From the NCBI RefSeq assembly GCF_003254475.1, contig NZ_QFYQ01000001.1, positions 2,790,001 to 2,854,000 on the forward strand: a DNA stretch of 64,000 nucleotides, read 5' to 3'. Shown in pieces: positions 44,372-53,424 of the stretch (position 1 is its first letter; every line of letters begins with the position of its first letter). The notes beneath the pieces were generated by a model. That model saw only the letters and a list, made by a program, of their open reading frames with translations, was not told the origin of the DNA and did no database searches. This DNA comes from Phenylobacterium soli (GTDB lineage Bacteria > Pseudomonadota > Alphaproteobacteria > Caulobacterales > Caulobacteraceae). A program made the position numbers and the translations under genes.

Positions 44372-46951
44372 ATGAACGTCGTCGTCGTCGAGAGCCCGGC
44401 CAAGGCCAAGACCATCAACAAGTACCTGGGCTCGGGCTACAAGGTCCTGGCGTCCTACGGTCACGTCCGCGACCTGCCGGCCAAGGACGGCTCGGTGCGT
44501 CCGGACGAGGACTTCGCCATGTCCTGGGACGTGGACGGCAAGGCGGCCAAGCGGCTGGCCGAGATCGCCGACGCGGCCAAGGGCGCCGACCGCCTGATCC
44601 TCGCCACCGACCCCGACCGCGAGGGCGAGGCGATCAGCTGGCACGTGCTGGAGATCCTGCGCCAGAAGAAGGCGCTGAAGGACCTGCCGGCCGAGCGCGT
44701 GGTGTTCAACGCCATCACCCGCACCGCCGTGACCGAGGCCATGGCCAACCCGCGCCAGATCGACATGGAGCTGGTCGACGCCTACCTGGCGCGCCGGGCC
44801 CTCGATTATCTGGTGGGCTTCACCCTCTCGCCGGTGCTGTGGCGCAAGCTACCGGGCTCGCGCTCGGCCGGCCGCGTGCAGTCCGTCGCCCTGAGGCTCG
44901 TGGTCGACCGCGAGCTGGAGATCGAGGCCTTCCGCACCCAGGAATACTGGACGGTCGAAGGCGAGGTTTCCGCCGGCGGCGATCCCTTCACGGCCCGCCT
45001 CGTCAAGCACGAGGGCAAGCGGCTCTCCAAGTTCGACCTCGGCAACGAGGCCTCGGCCTTCGCGGCGCGCGACGCGGTCAAGGCCGCGAGCTTCAAGGTC
45101 GCCGCCGTCGAGAAGAAGCCGGCCAAGCGCTCGCCGCCGCCGCCCTTCACCACCTCGACCCTGCAGCAGGAGGCGGCCCGCAAGCTCGGCTTCAACGCCC
45201 AGCGGACCATGCAGGCGGCGCAGAAGCTCTACGAGGGTGTCGACATCGGCGGCGAGACCGTCGGCCTGATCACCTACATGCGGACCGACGGCGTGCAGAC
45301 CGCGCCCGAAGCCCTCGACGAGGCGCGCTCGGTGATCGGCGGCATCTACGGCAAGGACTATGTGCCGGAGAAGCCGCGGTTCTATTCGACCAAGGCCAAG
45401 AACGCCCAGGAGGCGCACGAGGCGATCCGCCCGACGAGCCTGGCCCGCAACCCCGGCCGCCTGCGGCTGGAGGGCGACCTCGGCCGCCTCTACGAGCTGA
45501 TCTGGAAGCGGATGATCGCCTCCCAGATGGAGGCCGCGCGCATCGAGCGCACGACCATCGACCTCGACAGCGCGGACGGGAAGACCGGCCTGCGCGCCAC
45601 CGGCCAGGTGGTGCTGTTCGACGGCTACCTCGCCGTTTACGAGGAAGGCCGCGACGATCCGGAAGACGAGGAAGGCGGCCGCCTGCCGCAGGTGCGCGAG
45701 GGCGCCGAGGCGCGGGTCATCTCCGCCAAGGCCGACCAGCACTTCACCGAGCCGCCGCCGCGCTACTCCGAAGCCAGCCTGGTCAAGAAGATGGAGGAGC
45801 TCGGCATCGGGCGGCCCTCCACCTACGCCTCGATCCTCGAGCGCCTGCGCGACCGCAACTACGTCCGCATGGACAAGAACCGTTTCGTGCCGGAGGACCA
45901 GGGCCGGCTGGTGACGGTCTTCCTCGAGCAGTTCTTCGGCAAGTACGTGGAGTACGACTTCACCGCCGACCTCGAGGAGAAGCTCGACCTCGTCTCGGCG
46001 GGCGACCTCGACTGGAAGGTGCTGCTCCGCGAGTTCTGGGCCGACTTCAACGCCAAGGTCGGCCAGATGGGCGAGCTGCGCACCCGCGAGGTGCTGGACT
46101 CGCTCGACGAGGTCCTCGGCCCCTACATGTTCCCGCCCAACGAGGACGGCAGCGATCCGCGCGCCTGTCCCAAGTGCGGCACGGGGCGTCTGGGCCTGAA
46201 GCTCTCCCGCTCGAACCCATTCATCGGCTGCTCCAACTATCCGGAGTGCCGCTACACCCGTCCCTTCGGCACGGCCGAGGACGGCGAGGCCGGCGACGAG
46301 CGCGAGCTCGGCGTCGATCCGGAGACCGGCATGACGGTCTTCCTCAAGGCCGGCCGCTTCGGGCCCTACGTCCAGCTCGGCGAGGGCGAGAAGCCCAAGC
46401 GCTCCAGCCTGCCCAAGGGCTGGACCCCGGCGGCCATGGACCTCGAGAAGGCGCTGCGCCTGCTGCGCCTGCCGCGCGAGGTGGGCGCCCACCCGGAGGA
46501 CGGCCAGCCGATCCTGGCCGGGATCGGCCGCTACGGGCCCTTCGTGCAGCACAACGGCGTCTACGCGAACCTCTCCGGCGTCGACGAGGTCTTCGAGGTC
46601 GGCCTCAACCGGGCCGTCGCCGTGCTGGCCGAGAAGAAGGCGGCGGCCAGCGCCCGCCGCGGCGGCGAGCCGACCGCGCTGAAGGACCTCGGCGCCCACC
46701 CCGCCGACGGCCAGCCGATCAAGGTGCTGGCCGGCCGCTACGGGCCCTACGTCAAGCACGGCTCGACCAACGCCACGATCCCGAAGGGCAAGGACCCGGC
46801 CGAGCTGACCCTCGAGGAGGCCGTGGCCCTGATCGCCGAGCGCGAGGCCAAGGGCGGCGGCAAGAAGCCCGCCCGCGGCAAGAAGGCGGCGGCCAAGAAG
46901 CCGGCCGCCAAGAAGGCCGCGCCGAAGAAAAAGGCCAAGGCCGACGCCTGA
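44372..46951 (+). CDS. topA: DNA topoisomerase I
   Basis: 859 residues from the ATG (MNVVVVESPAKAKT). Toprim domain with VVVESPAKAKTI and the acidic DPDREGEAISWHV. The active-site Tyr lies in GLITYMRTDG, and KNAQEAHEAIRPT is conserved. A zinc-ribbon CPKCGTGRLG with GCSNYPECRYTRPF is near 600. Several repeats with GRYGPYV follow, and the C-terminus is Lys/Ala-rich (KKPAAKKAAPKKK). Relaxes negative supercoils. The TGA overlaps the next gene's ATG by one base. Confidence 0.97.
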   Translation: MNVVVVESPAKAKTINKYLGSGYKVLASYGHVRDLPAKDGSVRPDEDFAMSWDVDGKAAKRLAEIADAAKGADRLILATDPDREGEAISWHVLEILRQKKALKDLPAERVVFNAITRTAVTEAMANPRQIDMELVDAYLARRALDYLVGFTLSPVLWRKLPGSRSAGRVQSVALRLVVDRELEIEAFRTQEYWTVEGEVSAGGDPFTARLVKHEGKRLSKFDLGNEASAFAARDAVKAASFKVAAVEKKPAKRSPPPPFTTSTLQQEAARKLGFNAQRTMQAAQKLYEGVDIGGETVGLITYMRTDGVQTAPEALDEARSVIGGIYGKDYVPEKPRFYSTKAKNAQEAHEAIRPTSLARNPGRLRLEGDLGRLYELIWKRMIASQMEAARIERTTIDLDSADGKTGLRATGQVVLFDGYLAVYEEGRDDPEDEEGGRLPQVREGAEARVISAKADQHFTEPPPRYSEASLVKKMEELGIGRPSTYASILERLRDRNYVRMDKNRFVPEDQGRLVTVFLEQFFGKYVEYDFTADLEEKLDLVSAGDLDWKVLLREFWADFNAKVGQMGELRTREVLDSLDEVLGPYMFPPNEDGSDPRACPKCGTGRLGLKLSRSNPFIGCSNYPECRYTRPFGTAEDGEAGDERELGVDPETGMTVFLKAGRFGPYVQLGEGEKPKRSSLPKGWTPAAMDLEKALRLLRLPREVGAHPEDGQPILAGIGRYGPFVQHNGVYANLSGVDEVFEVGLNRAVAVLAEKKAAASARRGGEPTALKDLGAHPADGQPIKVLAGRYGPYVKHGSTNATIPKGKDPAELTLEEAVALIAEREAKGGGKKPARGKKAAAKKPAAKKAAPKKKAKADA

Positions 46952-47751
46952 TGCCCTTCGCCCGCGCCAACGGGATCGAGATCTATTGGGAGCGGGCCGG
47001 CGCGGGCCCGCCCCTCCTGTTCATCTCCGGCACCGGCGGCGACCTGCGGGTGAAGCCCAACGTCTTCGACGGCCCCCTGCCCCGGTCCTTCGACATGCTC
47101 GCCTACGACCAGCGCGGCCTGGGCCGGAGCGGCAAGCCCGACACGGCCTATTCCATGGCCGACTACGCCGACGACGCCGCCGCCCTGATGGGCGAGATCG
47201 GCTGGGATGAGGCCCTGGTGATCGGCGTCTCGTTCGGCGGCATGGTCGCCCAGGAGCTGGTCCTGCGGCATCCGGCCCGCGTGAAGCGCCTGGTCCTCGC
47301 CTGCACCTCGCCGGGCGGGGCCGGCGGCGCCTCCTTCCCGTTCCACGAGATCGAGCACCTGAAGGGCGAGGCCCGCGCCCGCCACCTGATCCCGATCTCC
47401 GATGTCCGCCGCACCGAGGCCTGGGCCCGCGAGCATCCGGACGCCTACGCCCAGCTCGTCGAGATGGGCGCCCGCGATCCCTTCGCCGACGAGCCCGGCC
47501 ACGCCATGGGCGCGCACCGCCAGCTCGAGGCCCGCCGCTTCCACGACGCCTGGGACCGGCTGCCCCAGATCGCCTGTCCGGTGATGATCGCCGCCGGCCG
47601 CTACGACGGCATCGCCCGTCCCGAGACCCAGGAGAAGATGGCCGCCCGCATCCCCGGCGCGGTCCTCCGGTGGTTCGAGGGCGGCCACCTGTTCATGATC
47701 CAGGACCGCACCGCCGTCCCGGCCATGGCCGAGTTCCTGCTGGCCGCCTAG
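46951..47751 (+). CDS. alpha/beta hydrolase
   Basis: 266 residues starting in the topA stop (TGATG). Fold markers: the HG-like oxyanion region SGTGGDLRV, nucleophile elbow GVSFGGM (Ser), the acid near AAGRYDGIARPE and His in FEGGHLFMI. Resembles 3-oxoadipate enol-lactonase-type hydrolases, but the substrate is uncertain. Coupling to topA looks like chance insertion into the topA-rnr interval. Its stop shares CTAG with the convergent alcohol dehydrogenase. Confidence 0.88.
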   Translation: MPFARANGIEIYWERAGAGPPLLFISGTGGDLRVKPNVFDGPLPRSFDMLAYDQRGLGRSGKPDTAYSMADYADDAAALMGEIGWDEALVIGVSFGGMVAQELVLRHPARVKRLVLACTSPGGAGGASFPFHEIEHLKGEARARHLIPISDVRRTEAWAREHPDAYAQLVEMGARDPFADEPGHAMGAHRQLEARRFHDAWDRLPQIACPVMIAAGRYDGIARPETQEKMAARIPGAVLRWFEGGHLFMIQDRTAVPAMAEFLLAA

Positions 47752-48911
47752 CCCGCCGCGAGCTGAAGGATCTCGACGATGTCCTGCGGGCCGGTGATCG
47801 GCCGCGGGTTCGCCCTCACCCCGCTGTCGTGCATGGTGTGCTCGGCGATGGCCTGGAACGTGTCCGGCCCGATGCCGATCGCCTTCAGGTCGGTGGGCAG
47901 GCCGAGCGCGCGGGCGAGGTCGCGCACCGCCTCGGCCGCCGGCCTGCCCGGCGCGCCCATCAGTTCGGCGACGAGCGCCTGCTGGCCCGTGTCCGCGCTC
48001 GCGTTCCAGGCCAGGACCGCCGGCAGGATCACGCAGCTGGTGATCCCGTGCGAGACGCCATGGCTGCCGCCCAGGGTGTGGCCGATGGCGTGGCTGGCGC
48101 CGAGGCCCCGCCCCGCGCCCGCGCCGCTGATCGCCAGCCACATGCCGAACTGGCAGGCCTGGCGCGCGTCGAGGTCGGCCGGATCGGCCTTGCAGGCGGC
48201 GAGCCCGCTCGCCAGCCGCTTCAGTCCGTCCGCGGCCAGGGCGTCGGCATAGGGCGCGCGCAGCGGGTTGCAGAGCTGCTCGACCGCATGGTCGATGGCC
48301 TTCAGCCCCGTGGAGAACCACAGCGCATCCGGCGTGTGCCGGGTCATGGCGGCGTCGAGGATCACCGCCCGCGGCGCCAGAAGCGGATGGGTGTAGCCCT
48401 CCTTGGTCCGGCGCGCCGTGTCGGTCACCCCGGCGAAGGGCGTGAACTCGGCGGCCGACAGGGTCGTCGGCACGGCGATCACCCGCACGCCCGGCGGAAT
48501 GCGCGCGGTGTCGATGCGGTCGGGCGTGCTGCGCGCGGCGCGGTAGCGGTCCAGCTCCTCGGGCCGGCCGAGACCCGCCCAGAGGGCGAGCTGCATCACC
48601 TTGGTGGCGTCGATGACGCTGCCGCCGCCCAGCGCCACCAGCACGTCGGCCCTCAGCCGCCGGGCGGCCTCGGCGCCGGCCATCACGCTCTCGCGCGGCG
48701 AATGGGCTCCCACCCCGGCGGCGACGCCGACACAGAGCTCGCCGAGCTCGGCCGCGAGCTGGCGGGCCAGGCTGTTGGCCAGCGAGCGGTTGGTGACGAT
48801 CATCAGCCGCTTCAGCCCGGCCTGGGCGGCGATCTCCTTCAGGGCCTGGGCCGCCGGGCGGCCGTAGGTGACGAGGTCCTGGCGCGGGAAACGGTGGGAT
48901 CCGGTGAGCAT
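47748..48911 (-). CDS. iron-containing alcohol dehydrogenase-like (maleylacetate reductase-like)
   Basis: 387 residues. Group III dehydrogenase: the NAD-binding loop LGGGSVIDATKVMQLA (about 95-110) and VPTTLSAAEFTPFAG. The metal region has KAIDHAVEQL and SHAIGHTLGGSHGVSHG (His ligands). The C-terminal VRANPRPI is also consistent. Substitutions around the metal site resemble maleylacetate reductases. The exact substrate is unknown. Divergent from rnr. Confidence 0.87.
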   Translation of the reverse strand: MLTGSHRFPRQDLVTYGRPAAQALKEIAAQAGLKRLMIVTNRSLANSLARQLAAELGELCVGVAAGVGAHSPRESVMAGAEAARRLRADVLVALGGGSVIDATKVMQLALWAGLGRPEELDRYRAARSTPDRIDTARIPPGVRVIAVPTTLSAAEFTPFAGVTDTARRTKEGYTHPLLAPRAVILDAAMTRHTPDALWFSTGLKAIDHAVEQLCNPLRAPYADALAADGLKRLASGLAACKADPADLDARQACQFGMWLAISGAGAGRGLGASHAIGHTLGGSHGVSHGITSCVILPAVLAWNASADTGQQALVAELMGAPGRPAAEAVRDLARALGLPTDLKAIGIGPDTFQAIAEHTMHDSGVRANPRPITGPQDIVEILQLAAG

Positions 48912-48989
48912 GGCTCCAGCTTAACGCCCAACAGGCTTCGGGAGCAGCGCCGAGGAATCGGCGTTCAAAGGTGCTAGACGTAAGGACAC

Positions 48990-51332
48990 ATGGCCAAGCC
49001 CCGCGCCCCGAAATCCCGTCCGCCCGCCAAGACGCCCCAGGGCCTTCCCGACAAGGAGACCCTGCTCGCCTACATCCGCGAGCACGGCGAGAGCGACCGG
49101 GCCGACCTCGCCCGCGCCTTCGGGCTGAAGGGCGCCGAGCGCCGGGCGCTGCGCGAGATGCTGCGCGAACTGGAAGGCCAAGGCGGCCTTTCCCGCCGCG
49201 GCCGCAAGGGCTTCGCCGAGCCCGGCGCCCTGCCCGAGGTGGGCGTCGTCGACGTGGTCGAGCGCGACCCGGACGGCGACCTCCTGGTCCGCCTGACCAA
49301 GGGCGAGGACGCGCCGCTCGTGGTGCTGGCCCCCAGCCGCAAGGCCGAGGCCGGCCAGGCCCCGGGCCTCGGCGACCGGCTGCTGGTCCGCTTCGAGCGC
49401 CTCGAGGGCGGGGAGTACGAGGCCCGGCTCATCAAGCGCCTGGGCCAGAGCGCCCATCGTCTGCTCGGCGTCATCCGCAAGGCGCGCCGCGAGATCCGCG
49501 TCGAGCCGGTGGACCGGCGCTCCAAGGACACCCTCGTCCTCGACCCGTCCGAAGCCGCGGAGCTGAAGGACGGCGACCTCGTCCTCGCCCAGATGAGCGG
49601 CCCGGCCGCCCGCTACGGCCCGCATCGCGGCAAGCTGCTGGAGGTGGTCGGCCGCGAGGACGAGCCGCGCGCGGCCTCCCTGATCGCCATCCACGCCCAC
49701 GGCATCCCCACCGGCTTCTCGCCGGCCGCCGAAGCGGAGGCCGAGGCCGCCGAGCCGCCCACCCTCAAGGGCCGCGAGGACCTGCGCGAGGTCCCCTTCA
49801 TCACCATCGACCCGGCCGACGCCCGCGACCACGACGACGCGGTCTATGCCGAGCCGGACACCGACGAGAAGAACCCCGGCGGCTGGATCGCCTGGGTGGC
49901 CATCGCCGACGTCGCCGCCTACGTCCGCCCCGGCTCCGCCCTCGACCGCGAGGCGCGCGACAAGGGCAACAGCGTCTACTTCCCCGACCGGGTGGAGCCG
50001 ATGCTGCCCGAGCGCCTGTCCAACGGCCTGTGCTCCCTGCGCGAGGGCGAGAACCGCGCCTGCCTCGCCGTGCGGATGGTGTTCGGCAAGGACGGCCGCA
50101 AGCGCTCGCACCGCTTCGTGCGCGGCCTGATGCGCTCGGCCGCCAAGCTCTCCTACGAGCAGGCCCAGGCCGCCATCGAGGGCCAGACCGACGGCAAGAC
50201 CATGGGGCTCCTCGATCCCATCCTGAAGCCGCTCTGGGAAGCCTACGACTGCCTCAAGACGGGCCGCGACGCCCGCTCGCCCCTGGCCATCGAGAGCCTG
50301 GAGCGGAAGATCCACATCGACGAGATGGGCCGCATCGCCTCGATCATCCCGCGCAGCTCCCTGGAGGCCCACCGGCTGATCGAGGAGTTCATGATCCAGG
50401 CCAACGTCTGCGCCGCCGAGACGCTTGAGCAGAAGAAGATCCCGCTGATCTACCGGGTCCACGACGAGCCGAGCTTCGAGAAGCTGCAGGCCCTGGTCGA
50501 CTTCCTGGCCACCCTCGAAATCCCCTGGAGCAAGGGCGAGGCGCCGCGCACCGAACGCTTCAACAAGCTGCTCGGCGAGACCCGCGGCACCCCCCATGCC
50601 GAGATCGTCAACGAGGTCGTCCTGCGCACCCAGATGCAGGCGCACTATTCGTCCGAGAACATCGGCCACTACGGGCTCAACCTGGCGAAGTACGCCCACT
50701 TCACCTCGCCGATCCGCCGCTACGCCGACCTCATCGTCCACCGCGCCCTGATCACCGCCCTGAAGCTCGGCGACGACGGGCTGACCGAACGCGACGTCGC
50801 CACCATGAAGGAGACGGCCGAGCTGATCACCATGGCCGAGCGGCGCGCCATGGCCGCCGAGCGCGACGCCACCGACCGCTACATCGCCGCCTTCCTCGCC
50901 GATCGCGTGGGCGCGGAGTTCGACGGCAAGATCACCGGCGTCACCCGGTTCGGCCTCTTCGTGCGCCTGGCCGAGACCGGCGCCGACGGCCTTGTGCCGG
51001 TGTCGAGCCTCGGCGGCGAGTACTTCGTCCACGACGATCGCACCCACGCCCTGGTCGGCGAGCGGACCGGCGCGCGCTGGCCGCTGGGCATGGCCGTGCG
51101 CGTCCGTCTGCGCGAGGCGACGCCGCTCACCGGCGGCCTCCTCTTCGAGATGCTGAGCGAGCCGGCGCCTGCCGACCGCTCCATGCCCGCCCCGCGGCTC
51201 GGCATGCGCGCACGCGGCGACCGGCGCCCCGGTCCCGGCGGCAAAGGTCCCGGCGGCGCGCACCGCCCCGGCAAGCCGGGCCGGCCGAAGAACATCCGCA
51301 ATGGCCGCAAGCGCGGCGGTCCGAGGAAGTAA
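48990..51332 (+). CDS. rnr: ribonuclease R
   Basis: 780 residues. N-terminal HTH (about 25-75), cold-shock-like RNA-binding domains (about 80-230), the RNB catalytic domain with DPADARDHDDAVYAE (Asp cluster), VAAYVRPGSALDREARDKGN and HYGLNLAKYAHFTSPIRRYA. The S1 domain (about 640-720) starts VGAEFDGKITGVTRFGLFV. The C-terminal tail is Arg/Gly/Lys-rich. It is a processive 3'-5' exoribonuclease that degrades structured RNA and works with tmRNA/SmpB in quality control; smpB is also in this window. Confidence 0.97.
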   Translation: MAKPRAPKSRPPAKTPQGLPDKETLLAYIREHGESDRADLARAFGLKGAERRALREMLRELEGQGGLSRRGRKGFAEPGALPEVGVVDVVERDPDGDLLVRLTKGEDAPLVVLAPSRKAEAGQAPGLGDRLLVRFERLEGGEYEARLIKRLGQSAHRLLGVIRKARREIRVEPVDRRSKDTLVLDPSEAAELKDGDLVLAQMSGPAARYGPHRGKLLEVVGREDEPRAASLIAIHAHGIPTGFSPAAEAEAEAAEPPTLKGREDLREVPFITIDPADARDHDDAVYAEPDTDEKNPGGWIAWVAIADVAAYVRPGSALDREARDKGNSVYFPDRVEPMLPERLSNGLCSLREGENRACLAVRMVFGKDGRKRSHRFVRGLMRSAAKLSYEQAQAAIEGQTDGKTMGLLDPILKPLWEAYDCLKTGRDARSPLAIESLERKIHIDEMGRIASIIPRSSLEAHRLIEEFMIQANVCAAETLEQKKIPLIYRVHDEPSFEKLQALVDFLATLEIPWSKGEAPRTERFNKLLGETRGTPHAEIVNEVVLRTQMQAHYSSENIGHYGLNLAKYAHFTSPIRRYADLIVHRALITALKLGDDGLTERDVATMKETAELITMAERRAMAAERDATDRYIAAFLADRVGAEFDGKITGVTRFGLFVRLAETGADGLVPVSSLGGEYFVHDDRTHALVGERTGARWPLGMAVRVRLREATPLTGGLLFEMLSEPAPADRSMPAPRLGMRARGDRRPGPGGKGPGGAHRPGKPGRPKNIRNGRKRGGPRK

Positions 51333-51415
51333 GGGCCCACGACAGGCGGCCGTTCGGCCACTTTCCGCGAGGACAGCCTTTCCACCCGGCTCGGCGCGGT
51401 CATACAGTTGTTCGC

Positions 51416-52126
51416 ATGAGCGAACCTGAACCCAAGCCCTTCAAGCCGGAAGGGCCCGCGCGCGTCCCCGGGGCCCGCGCCGTCCGCCCGAAGAGCGCCG
51501 CCACGGTGATGATCATCCGCCGCGACGGGCCCAAGCCACGCGTGCTGATGGGCAAGCGCCACGGCGGCCACTCCTTCATGCCCGACCGCTGGGTGTTTCC
51601 CGGCGGCCGCATCGACCGGGCCGACTACCGCGCCCCCTTCGCCACCGATCTTCGTCACGACGTCTCGGCGGTGTTCGACGCCTATCTGAAGCCCGGCAAG
51701 GGCCGCGCCCTGGCGCTCGCCGCCGTGCGCGAGACCTGGGAGGAAGCCGGGCTGCTGCTGGCCAGGCCCGCGCCCCAGCGCCCCGCCGCCGGCCCCTGGC
51801 GCGAGTTCATCGAACAGGGCGCCCTGCCCGACCTCGAGGCGCTGGACGTGGTCGCCCGCGCCATCACCCCGCCGGCGGTCGGCAAGCGCTTCGACACCTG
51901 GTTCCTGGTGGCCGACGCCGAGCGGCTGATGAGCCTGGACCGGCAGGCCGACTGCGGCGAGCTGGAGGAGATCGCCTGGGTCGACTTCGACGAGGCCCAG
52001 GCCCTGCCCCTGCCGCAGGTCACCCGCATGATGATCAAGGAATCGGTGGAGCGGATGCGCGATCCGAACCGGCCGAAGCCCTTCCTCCGCTTCAAGGACG
52101 GGGGTATGCGGCCCTCCCATCTGTAG
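51416..52126 (+). CDS. Nudix hydrolase
   Basis: 236 residues. The Nudix core reads VFPGGRIDRADYRAP, then after an insertion of about 30 residues, LAAVRETWEEAGLLLAR with the REx2EE metal-binding helix. That insertion resembles the CoA/NADH-type NUDT7/NUDT19 branch rather than MutT. A basic, Pro-rich N-terminus precedes it. Hydrolyses a nucleoside diphosphate linked to another moiety; the specific substrate is unknown. Begins 83 bases after rnr. Confidence 0.88.
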   Translation: MSEPEPKPFKPEGPARVPGARAVRPKSAATVMIIRRDGPKPRVLMGKRHGGHSFMPDRWVFPGGRIDRADYRAPFATDLRHDVSAVFDAYLKPGKGRALALAAVRETWEEAGLLLARPAPQRPAAGPWREFIEQGALPDLEALDVVARAITPPAVGKRFDTWFLVADAERLMSLDRQADCGELEEIAWVDFDEAQALPLPQVTRMMIKESVERMRDPNRPKPFLRFKDGGMRPSHL

Positions 52127-52167
52127 ATTTGGCCACCTCTGACCCGCCGCCAGACCCGGAGCGCCGC

Positions 52168-53034
52168 ATGGCCGCCAATCCCAACCTCGCCAAGCTGCCG
52201 GCCGTCGGTCCGGGAAAGGTGGCGGTGATCACCGGCGGCGCCAGCGGCATCGGCCTCGCCGCCGCCAAGGCCTTCGCCGAGGCGGGCATGAAGGTGGTCC
52301 TCTGCGACCTGCCCGGCGAGCCGCTGCAGGAGGCGGCCTCTGAGGTCTCGCGCCTGTGCGGCCGTCCCGCCGACATCATGGCCGCCGGCTGCGACGTCGC
52401 CCACGCCGAGAGCCTGGCGCAGGTGAAGGAGCGCGTGGTCTCCGAGTTCGGCGTCCCTTCGATCCTGATGAACAACGCCGGCATCGGCCTCAACCCCGGC
52501 GGCGTCGGCGAGAACCTGCCCGCCTGGCGGCGGCTGATCGACGTGAACTTCTGGGGCGTCGAGCACGGCCTGCAGGCCTTCGTGCCGTGCATGACCGCCG
52601 ACGACGCGCCGCGGATGATCATCAACACCGGCTCCAAGCAGGGCATCACCACCCCGCCCGGCAACGCCGCCTACAATGTCGCCAAGGCGGCGGTGAAGGC
52701 TCTCACCGAAGCCCTCGCCTACGAGCTGCGCCAGAAGGACGGCTGCCGGGTCAGCGCCCACCTGCTGATTCCGGGCTTCACCTTCACCGGCATCACCGGC
52801 CGCGCCGAGAAGCCGGCCGCGGCCTGGACCGCCGAACAGGTCGTCGACTTCATGATCGACGCCCTCGCCAGGGGCGACTTCTACATCCTCTGCCCCGACA
52901 ACGACGTCGACCGCCGCACCGACGAGAAGCGGATGGCCTGGGCGATCGGCGACATCATCGAGAACCGCCCAGCCCTCTCGCGCTGGCATTCGGATTACAA
53001 GGACGCCTTCGCCGCCTACATGGCCATGGACTAG
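52168..53034 (+). CDS. short-chain dehydrogenase/reductase
   Basis: 288 residues from the ATG giving MAANPNLAKLP, with GGAG upstream; a TTG 13 codons earlier is less likely. Cofactor loop TGGASGIGLAAAKAFAEAG, MNNAGIGLNPGG, catalytic Ser in INTGSKQGITTPPG, and Y-x-x-x-K in AYNVAKAAVKAL. The acid in VVLCDLPG after beta-2 favours NAD(H). Substrate unknown. Confidence 0.9.
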   Translation: MAANPNLAKLPAVGPGKVAVITGGASGIGLAAAKAFAEAGMKVVLCDLPGEPLQEAASEVSRLCGRPADIMAAGCDVAHAESLAQVKERVVSEFGVPSILMNNAGIGLNPGGVGENLPAWRRLIDVNFWGVEHGLQAFVPCMTADDAPRMIINTGSKQGITTPPGNAAYNVAKAAVKALTEALAYELRQKDGCRVSAHLLIPGFTFTGITGRAEKPAAAWTAEQVVDFMIDALARGDFYILCPDNDVDRRTDEKRMAWAIGDIIENRPALSRWHSDYKDAFAAYMAMD

Positions 53035-53148
53035 CCGGTCACGGAAAGACTTGGCCGGCATTGACTTTGGAGCCGCGATCCGTATTTTCCGCCGCTCTTT
53101 CGAACACCCGCCGGCGCTTCGCGCAGCCGGCCCCGCCCGAGGTATCCC

Positions 53149-53316
53149 ATGGCGAAGCCCGCCTCCATCAAGATCCGCCTGAACTCCTCGGCGGACACCG
53201 GCTTCTTCTACGTGACCAAGAAGAACGCCCGCACCAAGACCGACAAGCTCGTGCTGAAGAAGTACGACCCAATCGCGCGCAAGCACGTCGAGTTCCGCGA
53301 AGGCAAGATCAAGTAA
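53149..53316 (+). CDS. rpmG: 50S ribosomal protein L33
   Basis: 55 residues, the full length. [19 protein letters not shown], then [15 protein letters not shown] and [20 protein letters not shown] are the standard bacterial L33 sequence. It lacks the CxxC zinc motifs, so it is the C-minus form. Own terminator directly downstream. Confidence 0.98.
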   Translation: MAKPASIKIRLNSSADTGFFYVTKKNARTKTDKLVLKKYDPIARKHVEFREGKIK

Positions 53317-53344
53317 GATCGCCAACTCGCTGATCTGATTTGAG

Positions 53345-53372
53345 AACGCCCGGCCCAAAGCCGGGCGTTTTT
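53345..53372 (+). terminator. intrinsic terminator of rpmG
   Basis: Ten-base arms AACGCCCGGC and GCCGGGCGTT around a CCAAA loop, followed by TTT (a five-T run including the arm). It ends about 50 bases before the convergent pleD stop. Confidence 0.92.
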
Positions 53373-53424
53373 GATTCTCGCCCCCTTACCTCCCCCGCGA
53401 AGCGGCGGGAGGGGGAGGATGCCC

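Noticed and set aside
44849..46759. A 636-codon minus-strand frame opposite topA
   Set aside because: It mirrors topA codons and carries no recognisable motif; a GC-bias shadow.
48921..51263. A 780-codon minus-strand frame opposite rnr
   Set aside because: It coincides almost exactly with rnr and shows only the Leu/Val/Ala/Gly/Asp-rich shadow composition.
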